A stretch of 36,964 nucleotides of DNA from Candidatus Methanoperedens sp. (GTDB taxonomy: Archaea; Halobacteriota; Methanosarcinia; Methanosarcinales; Methanoperedenaceae), in the NCBI GenBank assembly GCA_027460615.1, contig JAPZAO010000192.1:1-36964 (forward strand). The letters run 5' to 3'. The notes below the pieces were generated by a model. The model saw only the letters and a program-made list of their open reading frames with translations, did not search any database and was not told where the DNA came from. The translations under genes were made by a program, and so were the position numbers. Each line of letters opens with the position of its first letter. Position 1 is the stretch's first letter. Shown here piece after piece: positions 1 to 9,590 of this stretch.

Positions 1-1364
1 GGAATAAAAATATTATCCTGATAGATAATGATTCCGCAAAAATAGAAACATTAAAAGAGCAAAACCTGAATGCCCTTCTGGGAGATATCGGTGATGCCGG
101 GGTTCTTTCAAAACTCGATATCGGGAATCTCGAATCTGTTTTCATAATGAGTTCCGATATTGAGTCAAATAAAAAGGCTTTAATTTTTATAAAAAAGGCA
201 GCTCCTGGTGTCCATATTGTAGCAAGAGCGCATAATTATCAGCAGAAAGAAGAAATGGATACTGCGGGCGCGGACCTCGTTGTCCTGCCATCAAACCTTC
301 CCCTCAAAGCCATTGCCTCGGCTATTGTCCAGTACATCGAGAGGATAACTTCAGTAAAACTGGCTCAGGAATTAAAAAAACTGATAAGTTCGGTAGGAGA
401 GGGGAGATTAGCGATCGTAGTCCACGACAATCCCGACCCAGATGCAATTTCAAGCGCCATGGGCTTGAAAGAGATAGCTGGCAGCGTGGGTGTTAAAGCG
501 GAAATACTTTATAAAGGAAAGATAGGGCATCATGAAAACAAGGCGTTTATCAACCTTCTCGATATAGAACTGGACCAGCCAAAAGACTTTAAAGCATCCG
601 AATATAAGAAAATCGCGATGCTTGAATGTTCTGTGCCCGGGGTGAATAATATGTTGCCCCGGAATACTGAAATCAACGTTGTGATAGACCACCACCAGGC
701 AGATATCGAAGATGTAAAAGCGGAATATGTGGATATCAGGCCGAATATCGGTGCAACCGCCACCATAATGACAAAATACCTTCAGGATCTTGAAATACCG
801 ATAAAAATGGAGCTTGCAACCGCCCTTTTATACGGGATAAAAGTTGATACTGATGATTTCCGAAGGAATACCGACCCTGCAGATTTCATTGCAGCAGCGT
901 ACCTCTTTCCGCTTGCGAACCACGACATATTGGGCAGGATCGAAACCCCTTCCAAGTCCACAGAGTCGATTGATATTCTCGGCGAGGCAATCAAGAACAG
1001 GCAGATAAAAGGCAGTTATCTTATTTCAAACGTGGGGACTATCCGGGACAGGGATACTCTTGCACAGGCGGCTGATTATTTGTTGACCCTTGAGGGAATA
1101 ACCACCACGCTCGTATTCGGGCTCGGCGAAGACACGATATATATTTCAGGTAGAAGCAGGGATGACAGGGTTAATATAGGCAACGTGATGAAGGATGCCT
1201 TCGGGGAGGATAAAGCCGGGGGGCATGCAATGCTTGCAGGTGCGCAGATTCCCCTGGGAGTCTTCAGCGGCACAAAGGATAAGCAGACGCTCCTGAAACT
1301 TGCAGAAGAAGCTGTGGTAAAAAGATTCCTTTCAGTCGTAGGAATACAGAAAGAGCCAGGTTAA
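1..1364 (+). CDS. TrkA-N/DHH-DHHA1 phosphoesterase, 5' partial
   Basis: The reading frame is open from base 3, so the 5' end lies outside the window; the ATG at 147 is internal. Residues before and just after it (IILIDND, then a Rossmann-like stretch up to about position 340) look like the end of a TrkA-N nucleotide-binding domain. This is followed by a DHH phosphoesterase domain with HDNPDPDA (from about 423) and VVIDHH (about 680), and a DHHA1 domain with GRSRDD and GGHAMLAGA near the C terminus. The family hydrolyses phosphodiesters such as short oligonucleotides or cyclic dinucleotides; fusion of TrkA-N to DHH is known from methanogens, but the substrate is not clear. It probably acts in the cytosol. 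alaS follows 104 bases downstream on the same strand. Confidence 0.88.
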   Translation, partial: NKNIILIDNDSAKIETLKEQNLNALLGDIGDAGVLSKLDIGNLESVFIMSSDIESNKKALIFIKKAAPGVHIVARAHNYQQKEEMDTAGADLVVLPSNLPLKAIASAIVQYIERITSVKLAQELKKLISSVGEGRLAIVVHDNPDPDAISSAMGLKEIAGSVGVKAEILYKGKIGHHENKAFINLLDIELDQPKDFKASEYKKIAMLECSVPGVNNMLPRNTEINVVIDHHQADIEDVKAEYVDIRPNIGATATIMTKYLQDLEIPIKMELATALLYGIKVDTDDFRRNTDPADFIAAAYLFPLANHDILGRIETPSKSTESIDILGEAIKNRQIKGSYLISNVGTIRDRDTLAQAADYLLTLEGITTTLVFGLGEDTIYISGRSRDDRVNIGNVMKDAFGEDKAGGHAMLAGAQIPLGVFSGTKDKQTLLKLAEEAVVKRFLSVVGIQKEPG

Positions 1365-1468
1365 TCTTTTTTGGAATTTCCATCAGATAAAATCGCCGTG
1401 ATATCATTGATAAAGGATTATTTCCAGAATGATTATGTATCTCCTTTACAATTACTACCCCAGATAAT

Positions 1469-4210
1469 ATGCAAAATGACGAGTACCAGCTGGATTATTT
1501 CAAAGAGAATGGATTTGTGCGTAAACAGTGCCCGAAATGCGGCAAGAACTTCTGGACGCGGGATTCTGAAACAGAATTCTGCGGAGACCCGCCCTGTGTG
1601 TCCTATTCATTCATCGGCGCCCCGGTTTTTAAGAAAGAATACGACATATCTTCCATGCGTGAAGCATACTTATCTTTTTTTGAAAAGCATGGGCATACCC
1701 GCGTTAAAAGATATCCAGTAATCGCACGCTGGCGTGATGATATTTATCTTACGATAGCCTCAATTGCGGATTTCCAGCCATTTGTAACCTCCGGGCTTGT
1801 GCCGCCGCCTGCGAATCCCCTGACAATTTCACAGCCATGCATACGTCTTGATGACCTTGATGCCGTTGGACGGAGCGGACGCCACCTGACAACTTTTGAA
1901 ATGATGGCGCATCACTGCTTTAACAAACGCGGGCAGGAAATATACTGGAAGGACAGGACAGTGGAGCTGTGTGATTCTTTGCTTGCGAGCCTGGGCCTTG
2001 ACCTGAATGCCGTAACCTATAAGGAAGCACCGTGGGCAGGCGGTGGGAATGCCGGTCCCAGCGTGGAAGTGCTTGTCGGCGGGCTTGAACTTGCAACCCT
2101 TGTTTTCATGGACTTAAAACAAACAAAGGGCGGCTCGATTGAAATCAAGGGCGATACCTACGAGAAGATGGATAATTACATTGTGGATACCGGTTACGGC
2201 CTTGAGAGGTTCGTGTGGGCATCAAAAGGCTCACCCACGATTTACGATGCGGTGTTCCCGAAGATTGTAAATGAACTGATGGATCTTGCGGGCATCGAAC
2301 ACACGATAGAGAATCCGGAATATGCAAATATTTTCTCACAGAATGCAAGGTTCGCAGGCGTGATGGATATCAGCGGGCAGGCAAATCTCCTTCAGTTAAG
2401 AAAGAAGGTTGCAGACAGCATAGGCACCACGGTTGAGAAACTCCAGAAGCTCATGGCGCCAGTGGAGGCTGTTTATGCTATCACCGACCATTCAAGATCC
2501 CTGGCGTTCATGTTTGGGGACGGCATTATCCCTTCCAACGTGAAGGCGGGGTATCTTGCCAGGCTTGTACTGCGGCGCACGCTTCGCCTCATGAAGGAAC
2601 TGGATATAAGGGAGCCTCTTATAGAGATAATCGAGATGCAGATACGGAACTTCCCTGAATATCCCGAGTTCAGGGAACGCCTTGATACGATTCGTGAAAT
2701 TGTGGCGCTGGAAGAGGAAAAATACGCAGATACCATTGAACGCGGAACGAAACTTGTCAGGAAGACGGCTTCGCATTTCAGGGAGAAAAAACAGGCAATA
2801 CCGCTTGGTGAACTCATCCAATTATATGATACCCATGGCATCCCGCCTGAGATTACCCGCGAGGTTGCAAAAGAAGCGGGTGTTGAAGTAGAGCTTCCAG
2901 ACACGTTTTATTCGCTCGTGGCGAAAAAGCACAGCAAGGCGGAAGAGGAAGAATCAGAGGCGCTGCCGCTTGAACTTCCAGCAACGCGGAAACTTTATTA
3001 TGAATATCCCGAACAGACGGAATTTGAGGCGCAGGTGATTGAGGTAATCGAGAACAAAATTATCCTTGACCGGACATTATTCTATCCTGAAGGCGGCGGC
3101 CAGCCCGCAGACCACGGCACGCTGTCAGTGAATGATTATGTTGCCAATGTAGTGGATGCGCAGAGCATCAATGGCGTTATTGTGCATGAGACCGACTCCG
3201 ACTTCGGCTTTGCGAAAGGGGATACTGTAAAAGGAATAATCGACTGGGAGCGCCGCCTTGCACACATGCGCCACCACACAGCCACGCATATCGTGAATGA
3301 CTCAGCAAAAGCCGTGCTGGGGAAGCATATCTGGCAGACCGGCGCGCAGAAATCCACGGATAGAGCAAGGCTTGACCTCACACATTACAAACGCATTTCC
3401 GACTCCGAATTCAAAGAAATCGAGCTGCTTGCGAACAAAGCTGTGATGAAAAACCAGCCTGTATTCATTGACTGGATGGACAGGGTCGAGGCTGAAAAAC
3501 AATACGGATTTGTGTTGTACCAGGGCGGCGTGCCTCCGGGAAAGGAGATACGCATCCTGCGGGTGGGAAACGACGTGGAAGCCTGCGGCGGGACTCATGT
3601 TTCAAATACGGGGCTTATCGGGCCTATCAAGCTCATCAAGACCGAAAGGATTCAGGACGGCGTTGAACGCATCGAGTTCTCGGCAGGCGAGGCTGCAGTG
3701 AAGCGTGTCCAGGAAAGGGATGAACTGCTGAATAAGTCTTCAGAGGCACTTCGGGTGTCACCTGAACAGCTTCCCGATACTGTGAACAGGTTTTTTGAGG
3801 AATGGAAAGAATTCAAAAAAGAGAACGAGCGCCTGAAAGCAGAACTGGCTGAAGCGAGGGTGAAAGCGATGATGGGCGATGCCGTGGAAATAAACGGTTT
3901 GAAGGTGCTTGCCAAGAAGATTCCTCATGCAGATGTGGAGGAGCTTATCAAAGCTGCTACCGAATTCAGCAAGAATGATGATGTTGTGGCGCTCCTTGCA
4001 AGCGACGTCGGAGGCGTGAAGTTCGTGGTGGCTGCGGGAGAGCGGGCGCAGAAGATGGGCGTGAACTCAGGCGCTATCGTGCGCGAGATGTCAAAACTCG
4101 TGGGAGGCGGAGGCGGCGGGAAGCCGGGGATAGCGCAGGGGGGAGGGACTGATGCTACGAGGATTGAGGAAGCGCTGGAGAAGGGAGTGGAGATGGTGGG
4201 GAGAAGGTAG
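1469..4210 (+). CDS. alaS: Alanyl-tRNA synthetase, archaeal type
   Basis: Charges tRNA-Ala with alanine and hydrolyses mischarged Ser/Gly-tRNA. At 913 residues it has the length of archaeal AlaRS. The N terminus carries the archaeal Cys-rich element (CPKCG near residue 21, CGDPPC shortly after). The class II catalytic core follows (SQPCIRLDDLDAVG, TTFEMMAHHCF), then the editing domain with zinc ligands HHTATH (602-607) and CGGTH (706-710). A coiled-coil linker and a C-terminal DHHA1 domain with a run of glycines (KLVGGGGGGKPG) complete it. The ATG at 1469 puts the protein start where archaeal AlaRS begins; no clear Shine-Dalgarno is visible, so a leaderless or weak start is possible. A hairpin plus T-run follows directly after the stop. 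Confidence 0.98.
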   Translation: MQNDEYQLDYFKENGFVRKQCPKCGKNFWTRDSETEFCGDPPCVSYSFIGAPVFKKEYDISSMREAYLSFFEKHGHTRVKRYPVIARWRDDIYLTIASIADFQPFVTSGLVPPPANPLTISQPCIRLDDLDAVGRSGRHLTTFEMMAHHCFNKRGQEIYWKDRTVELCDSLLASLGLDLNAVTYKEAPWAGGGNAGPSVEVLVGGLELATLVFMDLKQTKGGSIEIKGDTYEKMDNYIVDTGYGLERFVWASKGSPTIYDAVFPKIVNELMDLAGIEHTIENPEYANIFSQNARFAGVMDISGQANLLQLRKKVADSIGTTVEKLQKLMAPVEAVYAITDHSRSLAFMFGDGIIPSNVKAGYLARLVLRRTLRLMKELDIREPLIEIIEMQIRNFPEYPEFRERLDTIREIVALEEEKYADTIERGTKLVRKTASHFREKKQAIPLGELIQLYDTHGIPPEITREVAKEAGVEVELPDTFYSLVAKKHSKAEEEESEALPLELPATRKLYYEYPEQTEFEAQVIEVIENKIILDRTLFYPEGGGQPADHGTLSVNDYVANVVDAQSINGVIVHETDSDFGFAKGDTVKGIIDWERRLAHMRHHTATHIVNDSAKAVLGKHIWQTGAQKSTDRARLDLTHYKRISDSEFKEIELLANKAVMKNQPVFIDWMDRVEAEKQYGFVLYQGGVPPGKEIRILRVGNDVEACGGTHVSNTGLIGPIKLIKTERIQDGVERIEFSAGEAAVKRVQERDELLNKSSEALRVSPEQLPDTVNRFFEEWKEFKKENERLKAELAEARVKAMMGDAVEINGLKVLAKKIPHADVEELIKAATEFSKNDDVVALLASDVGGVKFVVAAGERAQKMGVNSGAIVREMSKLVGGGGGGKPGIAQGGGTDATRIEEALEKGVEMVGRR

Positions 4211-4244
4211 GGTAGGTTGCGCAAGCGACTACCGAACCTTTTTT
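4211..4244 (+). terminator. Hairpin plus T6 after alaS
   Basis: Arms GGTA-GTTGC and GCGAC-TACC close a GCAA tetraloop (4211-4233), with one bulged G and one G-T pair. A run of six T follows at 4239-4244. It sits immediately after the alaS stop and before the convergent lipoprotein gene. Confidence 0.6.
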
Positions 4245-4256
4245 GTAATCAGTTCC

Positions 4257-4820
4257 CTAATTCGTGACTCCGTATTTGGTTAAATCAAAGCTGTATTCTT
4301 TACGTTCTCCATTAATCATTGCAGCTATTTTTAACATGGGAGTATCACTTTTATGGACTACAGGATAGCACATGCCAACGTTTTGATTCGCATTTGTATT
4401 CAGTTTAAATGCCAATCCTGCCTGCCGCACGCACAAATTACTCAATCCAACATCTCTATCGTATCTATCCCCGAGCAGTTTTCCACCACTAGAAACCATT
4501 TCCTCAGTAATTATTTGAAAATCAAGGCTGTTAACATTGTTATTCTTAACTTCCAGATTAACTAATGAACAGGGTTTTGTTTCGCCTGATACAATACAAT
4601 CCTGAAGAGTTCTGACTTCAGTGACCTGTACCTGATAGGGGCCAACAGGAGTCGCGGCAGGAGTTTCCGCTGCTGAAGTCTGCACAACAGCAGAGGTTTG
4701 TTCTGCTGGGGTTGGTTTGGCTGTTTCCGATACTTTGGTTTCCTGAGTTCCGGCACATCCCGAAAAGAGAACTGCCAGTCCTATAACTGTTATAAGTATA
4801 ATATTTTTAAATTTTATCAT
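4257..4820 (-). CDS. Secreted lipoprotein of unknown function
   Basis: A 187-residue protein with a charged N terminus, a hydrophobic segment and the lipobox LFSGC, predicting lipid attachment at Cys22. A Thr/Ala/Pro/Glu-rich linker (about residues 23-62) is followed by a compact beta-rich domain with several cysteines (DCIVSGETKPC, NLCVRQ, GMCYP) that may form disulfides outside the membrane. The domain resembles the general style of DUF4352/immunoglobulin-like lipoprotein domains, but I cannot assign a family. The start ATG has a good ribosome site (AGGTGAT about 5 bases upstream). It is convergent with alaS and divergent from hel308. Confidence 0.8.
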   Translation of the reverse strand: MIKFKNIILITVIGLAVLFSGCAGTQETKVSETAKPTPAEQTSAVVQTSAAETPAATPVGPYQVQVTEVRTLQDCIVSGETKPCSLVNLEVKNNNVNSLDFQIITEEMVSSGGKLLGDRYDRDVGLSNLCVRQAGLAFKLNTNANQNVGMCYPVVHKSDTPMLKIAAMINGERKEYSFDLTKYGVTN

Positions 4821-4850
4821 AACATCACCTGAAATTTAGATAACCTGTTC

Positions 4851-4860
4851 TAATATAAAA
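4851..4860 (-). promoter_or_regulatory. TATA box for the lipoprotein gene
   Basis: On the minus strand TTTTATATTA lies about 35 bases before the ATG, predicting transcription start near 4830 and a short leader holding the AGGTGAT ribosome site. Confidence 0.45.
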
Positions 4861-4926
4861 CTGTCGATTGGCGATTGACGAATATTTTGCTGACACTGGC
4901 AGATTTTATGCGAGTATTGAGAAATT

Positions 4927-4935
4927 CTTTTTAAG
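4927..4935 (+). promoter_or_regulatory. TATA-like box for hel308
   Basis: CTTTTTAAG is centred about 27 bases before the hel308 ATG, and no Shine-Dalgarno precedes the ATG. Together these suggest a leaderless transcript. Confidence 0.4.
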
Positions 4936-4958
4936 CATCATCACCTTTTAGCCCTGAA

Positions 4959-7157
4959 ATGAATATCAAAGACCTCGGCCTTCCCGGCACTGCAATCAAA
5001 TTCTATCAGGATTCGGGCATAACCCAGCTCTATCCACCCCAGGCCGAAGCCATCAAAGCAGGTCTCTTGGACGGCAAAAACATCGTAGCCGCAATTCCCA
5101 CAGCCTCGGGCAAAACACTGTTGGCTGAATTTGCCATGTTAAAATCAATACTGGATGAGAACAAACGTGGAAAAGCTCTGTATATCGTGCCCTTGCGGGC
5201 TCTCGCAAGCGAGAAATACGATAGGTTCCAGAGTTTTGATATCAGGAAAGGCAATGGCAGGGGCATATTAACAGGCATAGCGACAGGCGATTTCGATGCC
5301 AGCGGGGACTGGCTTGGGGATTATGACATCATAGTTGCCACTTCCGAAAAAGTGGACTCACTTTTGAGGTTCAAAACCAGATGGCTGGAAGAAATAACGG
5401 TTTTAATCGCTGATGAGATTCACCTTATCGATTCGCCTGACCGCGGTCCAACGCTTGAAATAGTTCTTGCAAAATTGCGGCAGATTAATCCTGATATGCA
5501 GATCATAGCACTTTCTGCGACTATTGGAAATGCGAACGAGATCGCAAAATGGCTCGATGCGAACCTCGTTGTCAGCAACTGGCGTCCAACTGAACTGAAA
5601 GAAGGGGTTTTCTTCGGGAATGCCATTACTTTTGCCAACAGAACCCAGCGCGTAATAGAAGAGTTCCATAAGGACAGCGCCATTTCACTGGTTGCAGATA
5701 CTATAAAAGAAGGCGGGCAATGTCTCATTTTTGAGAGCAGCCGGAAGAACAGCGAAGGTATGGCTGCGCGCGTTGGTACTTCGATATCGAAATTGATACC
5801 AGCCGAGGTAAAAGAAAAACTAAAGAATCTCGCGGCTGAAATCAATGAAACAAGTGAAGTGGAATCCACAAGAAAACTTGCCATGTGCGTGGAAAACGGA
5901 AGCGCATTCCATCATGCAGGACTTATTTCCGAGCAGCGAAAAATCGTGGAGGACGGCTTTCGGGCAGGCATAATAAAAGTAATATCTTCAACTCCCACGC
6001 TTGCGGCAGGACTTAATCTCCCGGCGCGCCGGGTCATAATCAAGGGCTACTGGCGCTATGATGTCAATTTCGGGCAGACCCTGATTCCTGTGCTTGAATA
6101 CAAGCAGATGGCCGGGCGCGCAGGACGCCCAAGACTTGACCCGTATGGCGAATCCGTCCTTGTCGCAAAGACATTTGATGATTTGGAAGAACTTATGAAG
6201 CAGTATGTCCTTGCCGACGTTGAGAAGATATGGTCAAAACTGGGAAGCGAGAACGCGCTGAGAACGCATATTCTTTCAACGATAGCTACCGGGTTTGCAC
6301 AAAGCATGGAAGAACTCCTTGAGTTCATGAGAGCGACATTCTATTCTACACAGCAGGAACCCTGGAGCCTGAAGGCTGTTATCGAAAAAGTGATTGACTT
6401 CCTTGTTGAAAAAAGGTTCATAAAAAAAGAGAATGGTCTTTTTGCCACGCATCTCGGGGAACTGGTATCACGGTTGTATATCGACCCGCTTTCTGCCTCG
6501 ATGATTCTTGAAGGAATGGAAAAGATAGAAGAAAAAGGCATCCAGTACACGGATTTAACGCTTCTTCATCTTGCATGCAGGACGCCGGATATGCGGCAGT
6601 TGTACCTGCGCACAAACGATTATGAATGGTTAAGCGACCTCGTTATGGAACACCATGCCGAATTTGTCCAGATACCGGCGCAGTTCAAGGTGGATTACGA
6701 GTGGTTCCTGTCTGAGGTAAAAACCGCATGCGTGATGCTTGACTGGATAAACGAGAAAAAAGAAGAAGATATAGTCAAGAAATTCGGAATAGGTGAAGGC
6801 GATATAAGGGCGCTTTCCGAAACCGCGCTCTGGCTTGTTCATTCAATGGCTGAACTTGGAAGGCATGAGAAACGCTCTTGTGGAAGTGCGGCAGCCGAAC
6901 TTGAAAAACGCGTGGAATACGGGGCAAGCCCTGAGCTTCTTGACCTTATCCAGATACGAGGGATAGGGCGTGTCCGCGCCCGGAAGCTCTTTAATGCGGG
7001 AATCCGGGATATGGAGACGCTTCGGATTTCTGACCTCCAGACTGTTTCTAATATAATCGGGCCGAAAGTTGCCGCGAAAATCCTGAAACAAATCGGGGCT
7101 TCGGTAATTATGGAAGAACGAACCGAAGAACAGCGAAGCCTCGAAGATTTTAGTTAA
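4959..7157 (+). CDS. hel308: Hel308 superfamily 2 DNA helicase
   Basis: ATP-dependent 3'-5' DNA helicase of the Hel308/HelQ family, which acts on stalled or forked replication intermediates. The 732-residue length is typical. Seen in order: a Q-motif-like YPPQ (25-28), Walker A PTASGKT (47-53), the DExH box DEIH (152-155), SAT motif LSATIGN, and motif VI QMAGRAGRP (383-391). A winged-helix/ratchet domain follows, with a C-terminal helix-hairpin-helix region (LIQIRGIGRVRARKLF) that acts as the brake domain in known structures. It is monocistronic or leads into uppS, which begins 41 bases later behind its own ribosome site. Confidence 0.97.
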   Translation: MNIKDLGLPGTAIKFYQDSGITQLYPPQAEAIKAGLLDGKNIVAAIPTASGKTLLAEFAMLKSILDENKRGKALYIVPLRALASEKYDRFQSFDIRKGNGRGILTGIATGDFDASGDWLGDYDIIVATSEKVDSLLRFKTRWLEEITVLIADEIHLIDSPDRGPTLEIVLAKLRQINPDMQIIALSATIGNANEIAKWLDANLVVSNWRPTELKEGVFFGNAITFANRTQRVIEEFHKDSAISLVADTIKEGGQCLIFESSRKNSEGMAARVGTSISKLIPAEVKEKLKNLAAEINETSEVESTRKLAMCVENGSAFHHAGLISEQRKIVEDGFRAGIIKVISSTPTLAAGLNLPARRVIIKGYWRYDVNFGQTLIPVLEYKQMAGRAGRPRLDPYGESVLVAKTFDDLEELMKQYVLADVEKIWSKLGSENALRTHILSTIATGFAQSMEELLEFMRATFYSTQQEPWSLKAVIEKVIDFLVEKRFIKKENGLFATHLGELVSRLYIDPLSASMILEGMEKIEEKGIQYTDLTLLHLACRTPDMRQLYLRTNDYEWLSDLVMEHHAEFVQIPAQFKVDYEWFLSEVKTACVMLDWINEKKEEDIVKKFGIGEGDIRALSETALWLVHSMAELGRHEKRSCGSAAAELEKRVEYGASPELLDLIQIRGIGRVRARKLFNAGIRDMETLRISDLQTVSNIIGPKVAAKILKQIGASVIMEERTEEQRSLEDFS

Positions 7158-7198
7158 ACTTTAATACTTCTTAAACTGTAAAAGAAGGGAGTGATAAA

Positions 7199-8143
7199 TT
7201 GAGTTTATCGGGAATTTTATATGGTGGCTATGAGGCTTTACTTGCCAATGAAATAAAAGATAAACCAGTTCCATCCCATGTTGCCATTATAATGGACGGT
7301 AACAGGCGATTTGCCAAAAAGAACGGGTTTAATTATTATTACGGTCATTTCAAGGGCGCGGACACGACTGAAAAAGTTCTTGACTGGAGTTTTGACCTCG
7401 GCATTAAACAGCTCACGGTTTACGCTTTTTCAACGGAGAATTTTGAAAGGACTGATGAAGAGAAGAACAGGATTTTTGAACTCATTGGTATAAAATTCGA
7501 TAAAATATGCGTCGATGAACGCACTCATAAGCGCCGAATGAGAGTGAGGGTAGTTGGAAATATTGATCTCCTTCCCCCGTCCCTGCGAACATCGGCAAAA
7601 CATGCAGAAGAAATCACAAAGAATTACGATGGCGTATATCTCAATGTTGCGCTTGCTTATGGCGGGAGGCAGGAACTTATTGACGCTGCGCGGAAAATGG
7701 CATGGAAAATCAGGACCGGTGAATTATCCTTAAAGGACATTAACGAAGATACGATATCGAATAACCTGTATCCTGCAAGCGGCTCTATGCCCGGTGTTGA
7801 CCTTATTATCAGGACCGGCGGCGATGAAAGGATATCCAATTTCCTCCCGTGGCAGGCCAACGGGAATGAATGCGCCGCATATTTCTGTGCCCCTTTCTGG
7901 CCTGAGTTCCGAAGAATTGACTTCCTGCGGGCTATACGCACATACCAGACAAGAGAGCATGAAAGGCAAAAAAACACGGTTATGCGGATAGTCAAACTTT
8001 TAAGCTATTATGGGCTGGTGGAAGTTGAAGATGTTATTTCCATCACCAGGAAATTTATTAAAATCCCGAAAGAAGAAGTCATAAAGATACTTCATGAACT
8101 TACGTACCATAATGCTGTGATGCATAACATGATTAAGTGGTAG
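7199..8143 (+). CDS. uppS: cis-prenyltransferase, catalytic-type subunit (UppS/DHDDS-like)
   Basis: Adds isopentenyl diphosphate in cis to an allylic primer to make the polyprenyl (dolichol-type) carrier of archaeal glycans. It starts with TTG at 7199, supported by GGAGTGA five bases upstream. The catalytic motif IIMDGNRRF places the essential Asp at residue 33; further family motifs are YAFSTENF and IIRTGGDERISNF (RTGG 205-208). The usual C-terminal RxRRFG of homodimeric bacterial and archaeal enzymes is replaced by REHERQKN, so the RxG motif that completes the active site is missing. The protein extends about 60 residues further (314 in total). The missing motif is supplied by the homologue at 13925-14578 (see findings). 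Confidence 0.93.
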   Translation: MSLSGILYGGYEALLANEIKDKPVPSHVAIIMDGNRRFAKKNGFNYYYGHFKGADTTEKVLDWSFDLGIKQLTVYAFSTENFERTDEEKNRIFELIGIKFDKICVDERTHKRRMRVRVVGNIDLLPPSLRTSAKHAEEITKNYDGVYLNVALAYGGRQELIDAARKMAWKIRTGELSLKDINEDTISNNLYPASGSMPGVDLIIRTGGDERISNFLPWQANGNECAAYFCAPFWPEFRRIDFLRAIRTYQTREHERQKNTVMRIVKLLSYYGLVEVEDVISITRKFIKIPKEEVIKILHELTYHNAVMHNMIKW

Positions 8144-8293
8144 TCTAAATCTAATATAAAATAGTCTGCTTCATCTAAGTCTTTTTATCCTTAGAATCAG
8201 CTGGGCTGAAGCTAACCTGCACTTCGGGAGTAAACGCAACCATCTGATAGAAGTGGATTAGATATCCCTGCAAGCCAGAATACTACCAATGAT

Positions 8294-8433
8294 TTCGTAG
8301 TTTAAGTAAATTTTTTATATGTCGAGAACAATAAAATGTATTTAATTGCGTTGATGGCGGCGCAGGATATGGTGGTATCATGAAATACGGCAATACGAAA
8401 GAAGGTATATCCGACAGGAAGAAGGTCGGCAGA
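8294..8433 (+). repeat. Promoter-plus-leader direct repeat, copy 1
   Basis: About 140 bases nearly identical to 9399-9542. It contains a TATA-like TTTTTTATATG (about 8311-8321), a conserved leader with GTTGATGGCGGCGCAGGAT, and the first 18 codons of the lipoprotein gene at 8380. The rest of the 8144-8379 gap holds only a T-rich stretch (near 8180) that may end the uppS transcript; I see no gene there. Confidence 0.85.
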
Positions 8434-9096
8434 AGGAAGAGCGCGTGGATATGGATAGCAATGGCGCTGATGGTTGTGGTGGTGGCAGGGTGTGTTTCTA
8501 AGCCCAGTGATATGACAAAGAACGAAACTGTGACCACGCCTACAGTACCTGCCTACAAAGAGACAAAAATAGCTATACCTGAGCCTACGACTGAACAAAT
8601 ATTACCTACCTACAATGAGACTAAACCCTTAAAAATCAATGATACATTCGAGACATGGTCGAGAGGTTATTTCGCCAATTACTATGAAGAGCATCCCCTT
8701 TTTAAAATAATTAATAATTATAGTGATTGGATCGCATTCTTAAATGAACAAAGAAAAGAAGAATCTGAGAGGTTAGAAGGCACACTATTTCCTGGACCGA
8801 CAGTAATACCAAGAACAATGGGACCAGTTGATTTTAATAATTATTTTATTATCTCCGCCATGATGGGATATAAAACTAAACTGAAACCTGAAATCGAAAT
8901 AAAAAATATTAATAGATTGAATAACGTAGTAAATGTCACTATCTGGCTGTATAATCCCAGCTTTGGAGAAGCATCTATGAGTTCGCCTTATCACATAGTT
9001 ATAGTTAAAAGGGAAGTGTTGCCTATAGGGAATTCCACATTTGTTTTTATTGATACTGAAAGCAAGGAACTTGGAAAGGTGGAGGTAAACGAATAA
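8380..9096 (+). CDS. Lipoprotein with one PrcB-like domain
   Basis: A 238-residue secreted lipoprotein. A charged N terminus (GISDRKKVGRRK) precedes a hydrophobic segment ending in the lipobox VVAGC. After a Thr/Pro/Glu-rich linker the folded part runs from about residue 80 and resembles the C-terminal domain of PrcB (PF14343): a DWIAFLNEQ helix, PVDFNNYFIISAMMG, then PSF...SPYHIVIVKRE. In Treponema denticola PrcB is an accessory lipoprotein needed for assembly of the subtilisin-type protease dentilisin. Here a paralogue (9591) and a subtilase (10961) follow on the same strand. The domain call is from sequence pattern alone; a role in protease maturation is inference. Confidence 0.75.
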   Translation: MKYGNTKEGISDRKKVGRRKSAWIWIAMALMVVVVAGCVSKPSDMTKNETVTTPTVPAYKETKIAIPEPTTEQILPTYNETKPLKINDTFETWSRGYFANYYEEHPLFKIINNYSDWIAFLNEQRKEESERLEGTLFPGPTVIPRTMGPVDFNNYFIISAMMGYKTKLKPEIEIKNINRLNNVVNVTIWLYNPSFGEASMSSPYHIVIVKREVLPIGNSTFVFIDTESKELGKVEVNE

Positions 9097-9398
9097 AAAG
9101 AGGGATAGCATACTGGGCGAATGCAATGCAGGCGGTGTAATGGCAAAAGCTATTGAACAGTAACATATATTGAAATATGCCGTGGATTTTCTCGGCGGTA
9201 TCTTTTTTATTTGATATAGACGCCGGATGACTGGAAATCTCTCTGGCAAAGCGGGGGGTGGGCAGGGAAAGAATTATTATTTTATATATGAGACGCGGTG
9301 CAAGGTTTTAGCTAGATGAGAGGGCGTTTAATGCGGGTAAGGATAGGGAAAGATTACAAATAAAATTGCAGAAAACAGGTATTATGACTTCGAAACAA

Positions 9399-9542
9399 TT
9401 CGTAGTTTAAGGATATTTTATATATGTCGAGAACAATAAGATCTGTTTAATTGCGTTGATGGCGGCGCAGGATGAACATGGTGGTATCATGAAATACGGC
9501 AATACGGAAGAAGGTATATCCGACAGGAAGAAGGTCGGCAGA
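9399..9542 (+). repeat. Promoter-plus-leader direct repeat, copy 2
   Basis: Second copy of 8294-8433, with a TATA-like ATTTTATATATG near 9413-9424 and the same leader, plus a few small insertions. The rest of the 9097-9590 gap (9097-9398) contains no convincing gene. Confidence 0.85.
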
Positions 9543-9563
9543 ATGAAGGAACATTTTAAATAA
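9489..9563 (+). pseudogene. Orphaned 5' end of a PrcB-like lipoprotein gene
   Basis: This 25-codon frame repeats the first 18 codons of the gene at 8380 almost exactly (MKYGNTEEGISDRKKVGR). It then diverges and stops at TAA before any hydrophobic segment. The functional paralogue begins 27 bases later with an unrelated signal peptide, so this is the leftover start of the duplicated gene. It could also act as an upstream ORF if the 9413 promoter is used. Confidence 0.7.
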
Positions 9564-9590
9564 AAAAAATGGAACTGGGGTACCTGGATT

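Noticed and set aside
2473-2904. Long minus-strand frame inside alaS (and similar frames in hel308, uppS and ligD)
   Set aside because: Antisense shadows of strongly coding genes; compositionally biased (Ser/Arg-rich) and without ribosome sites.
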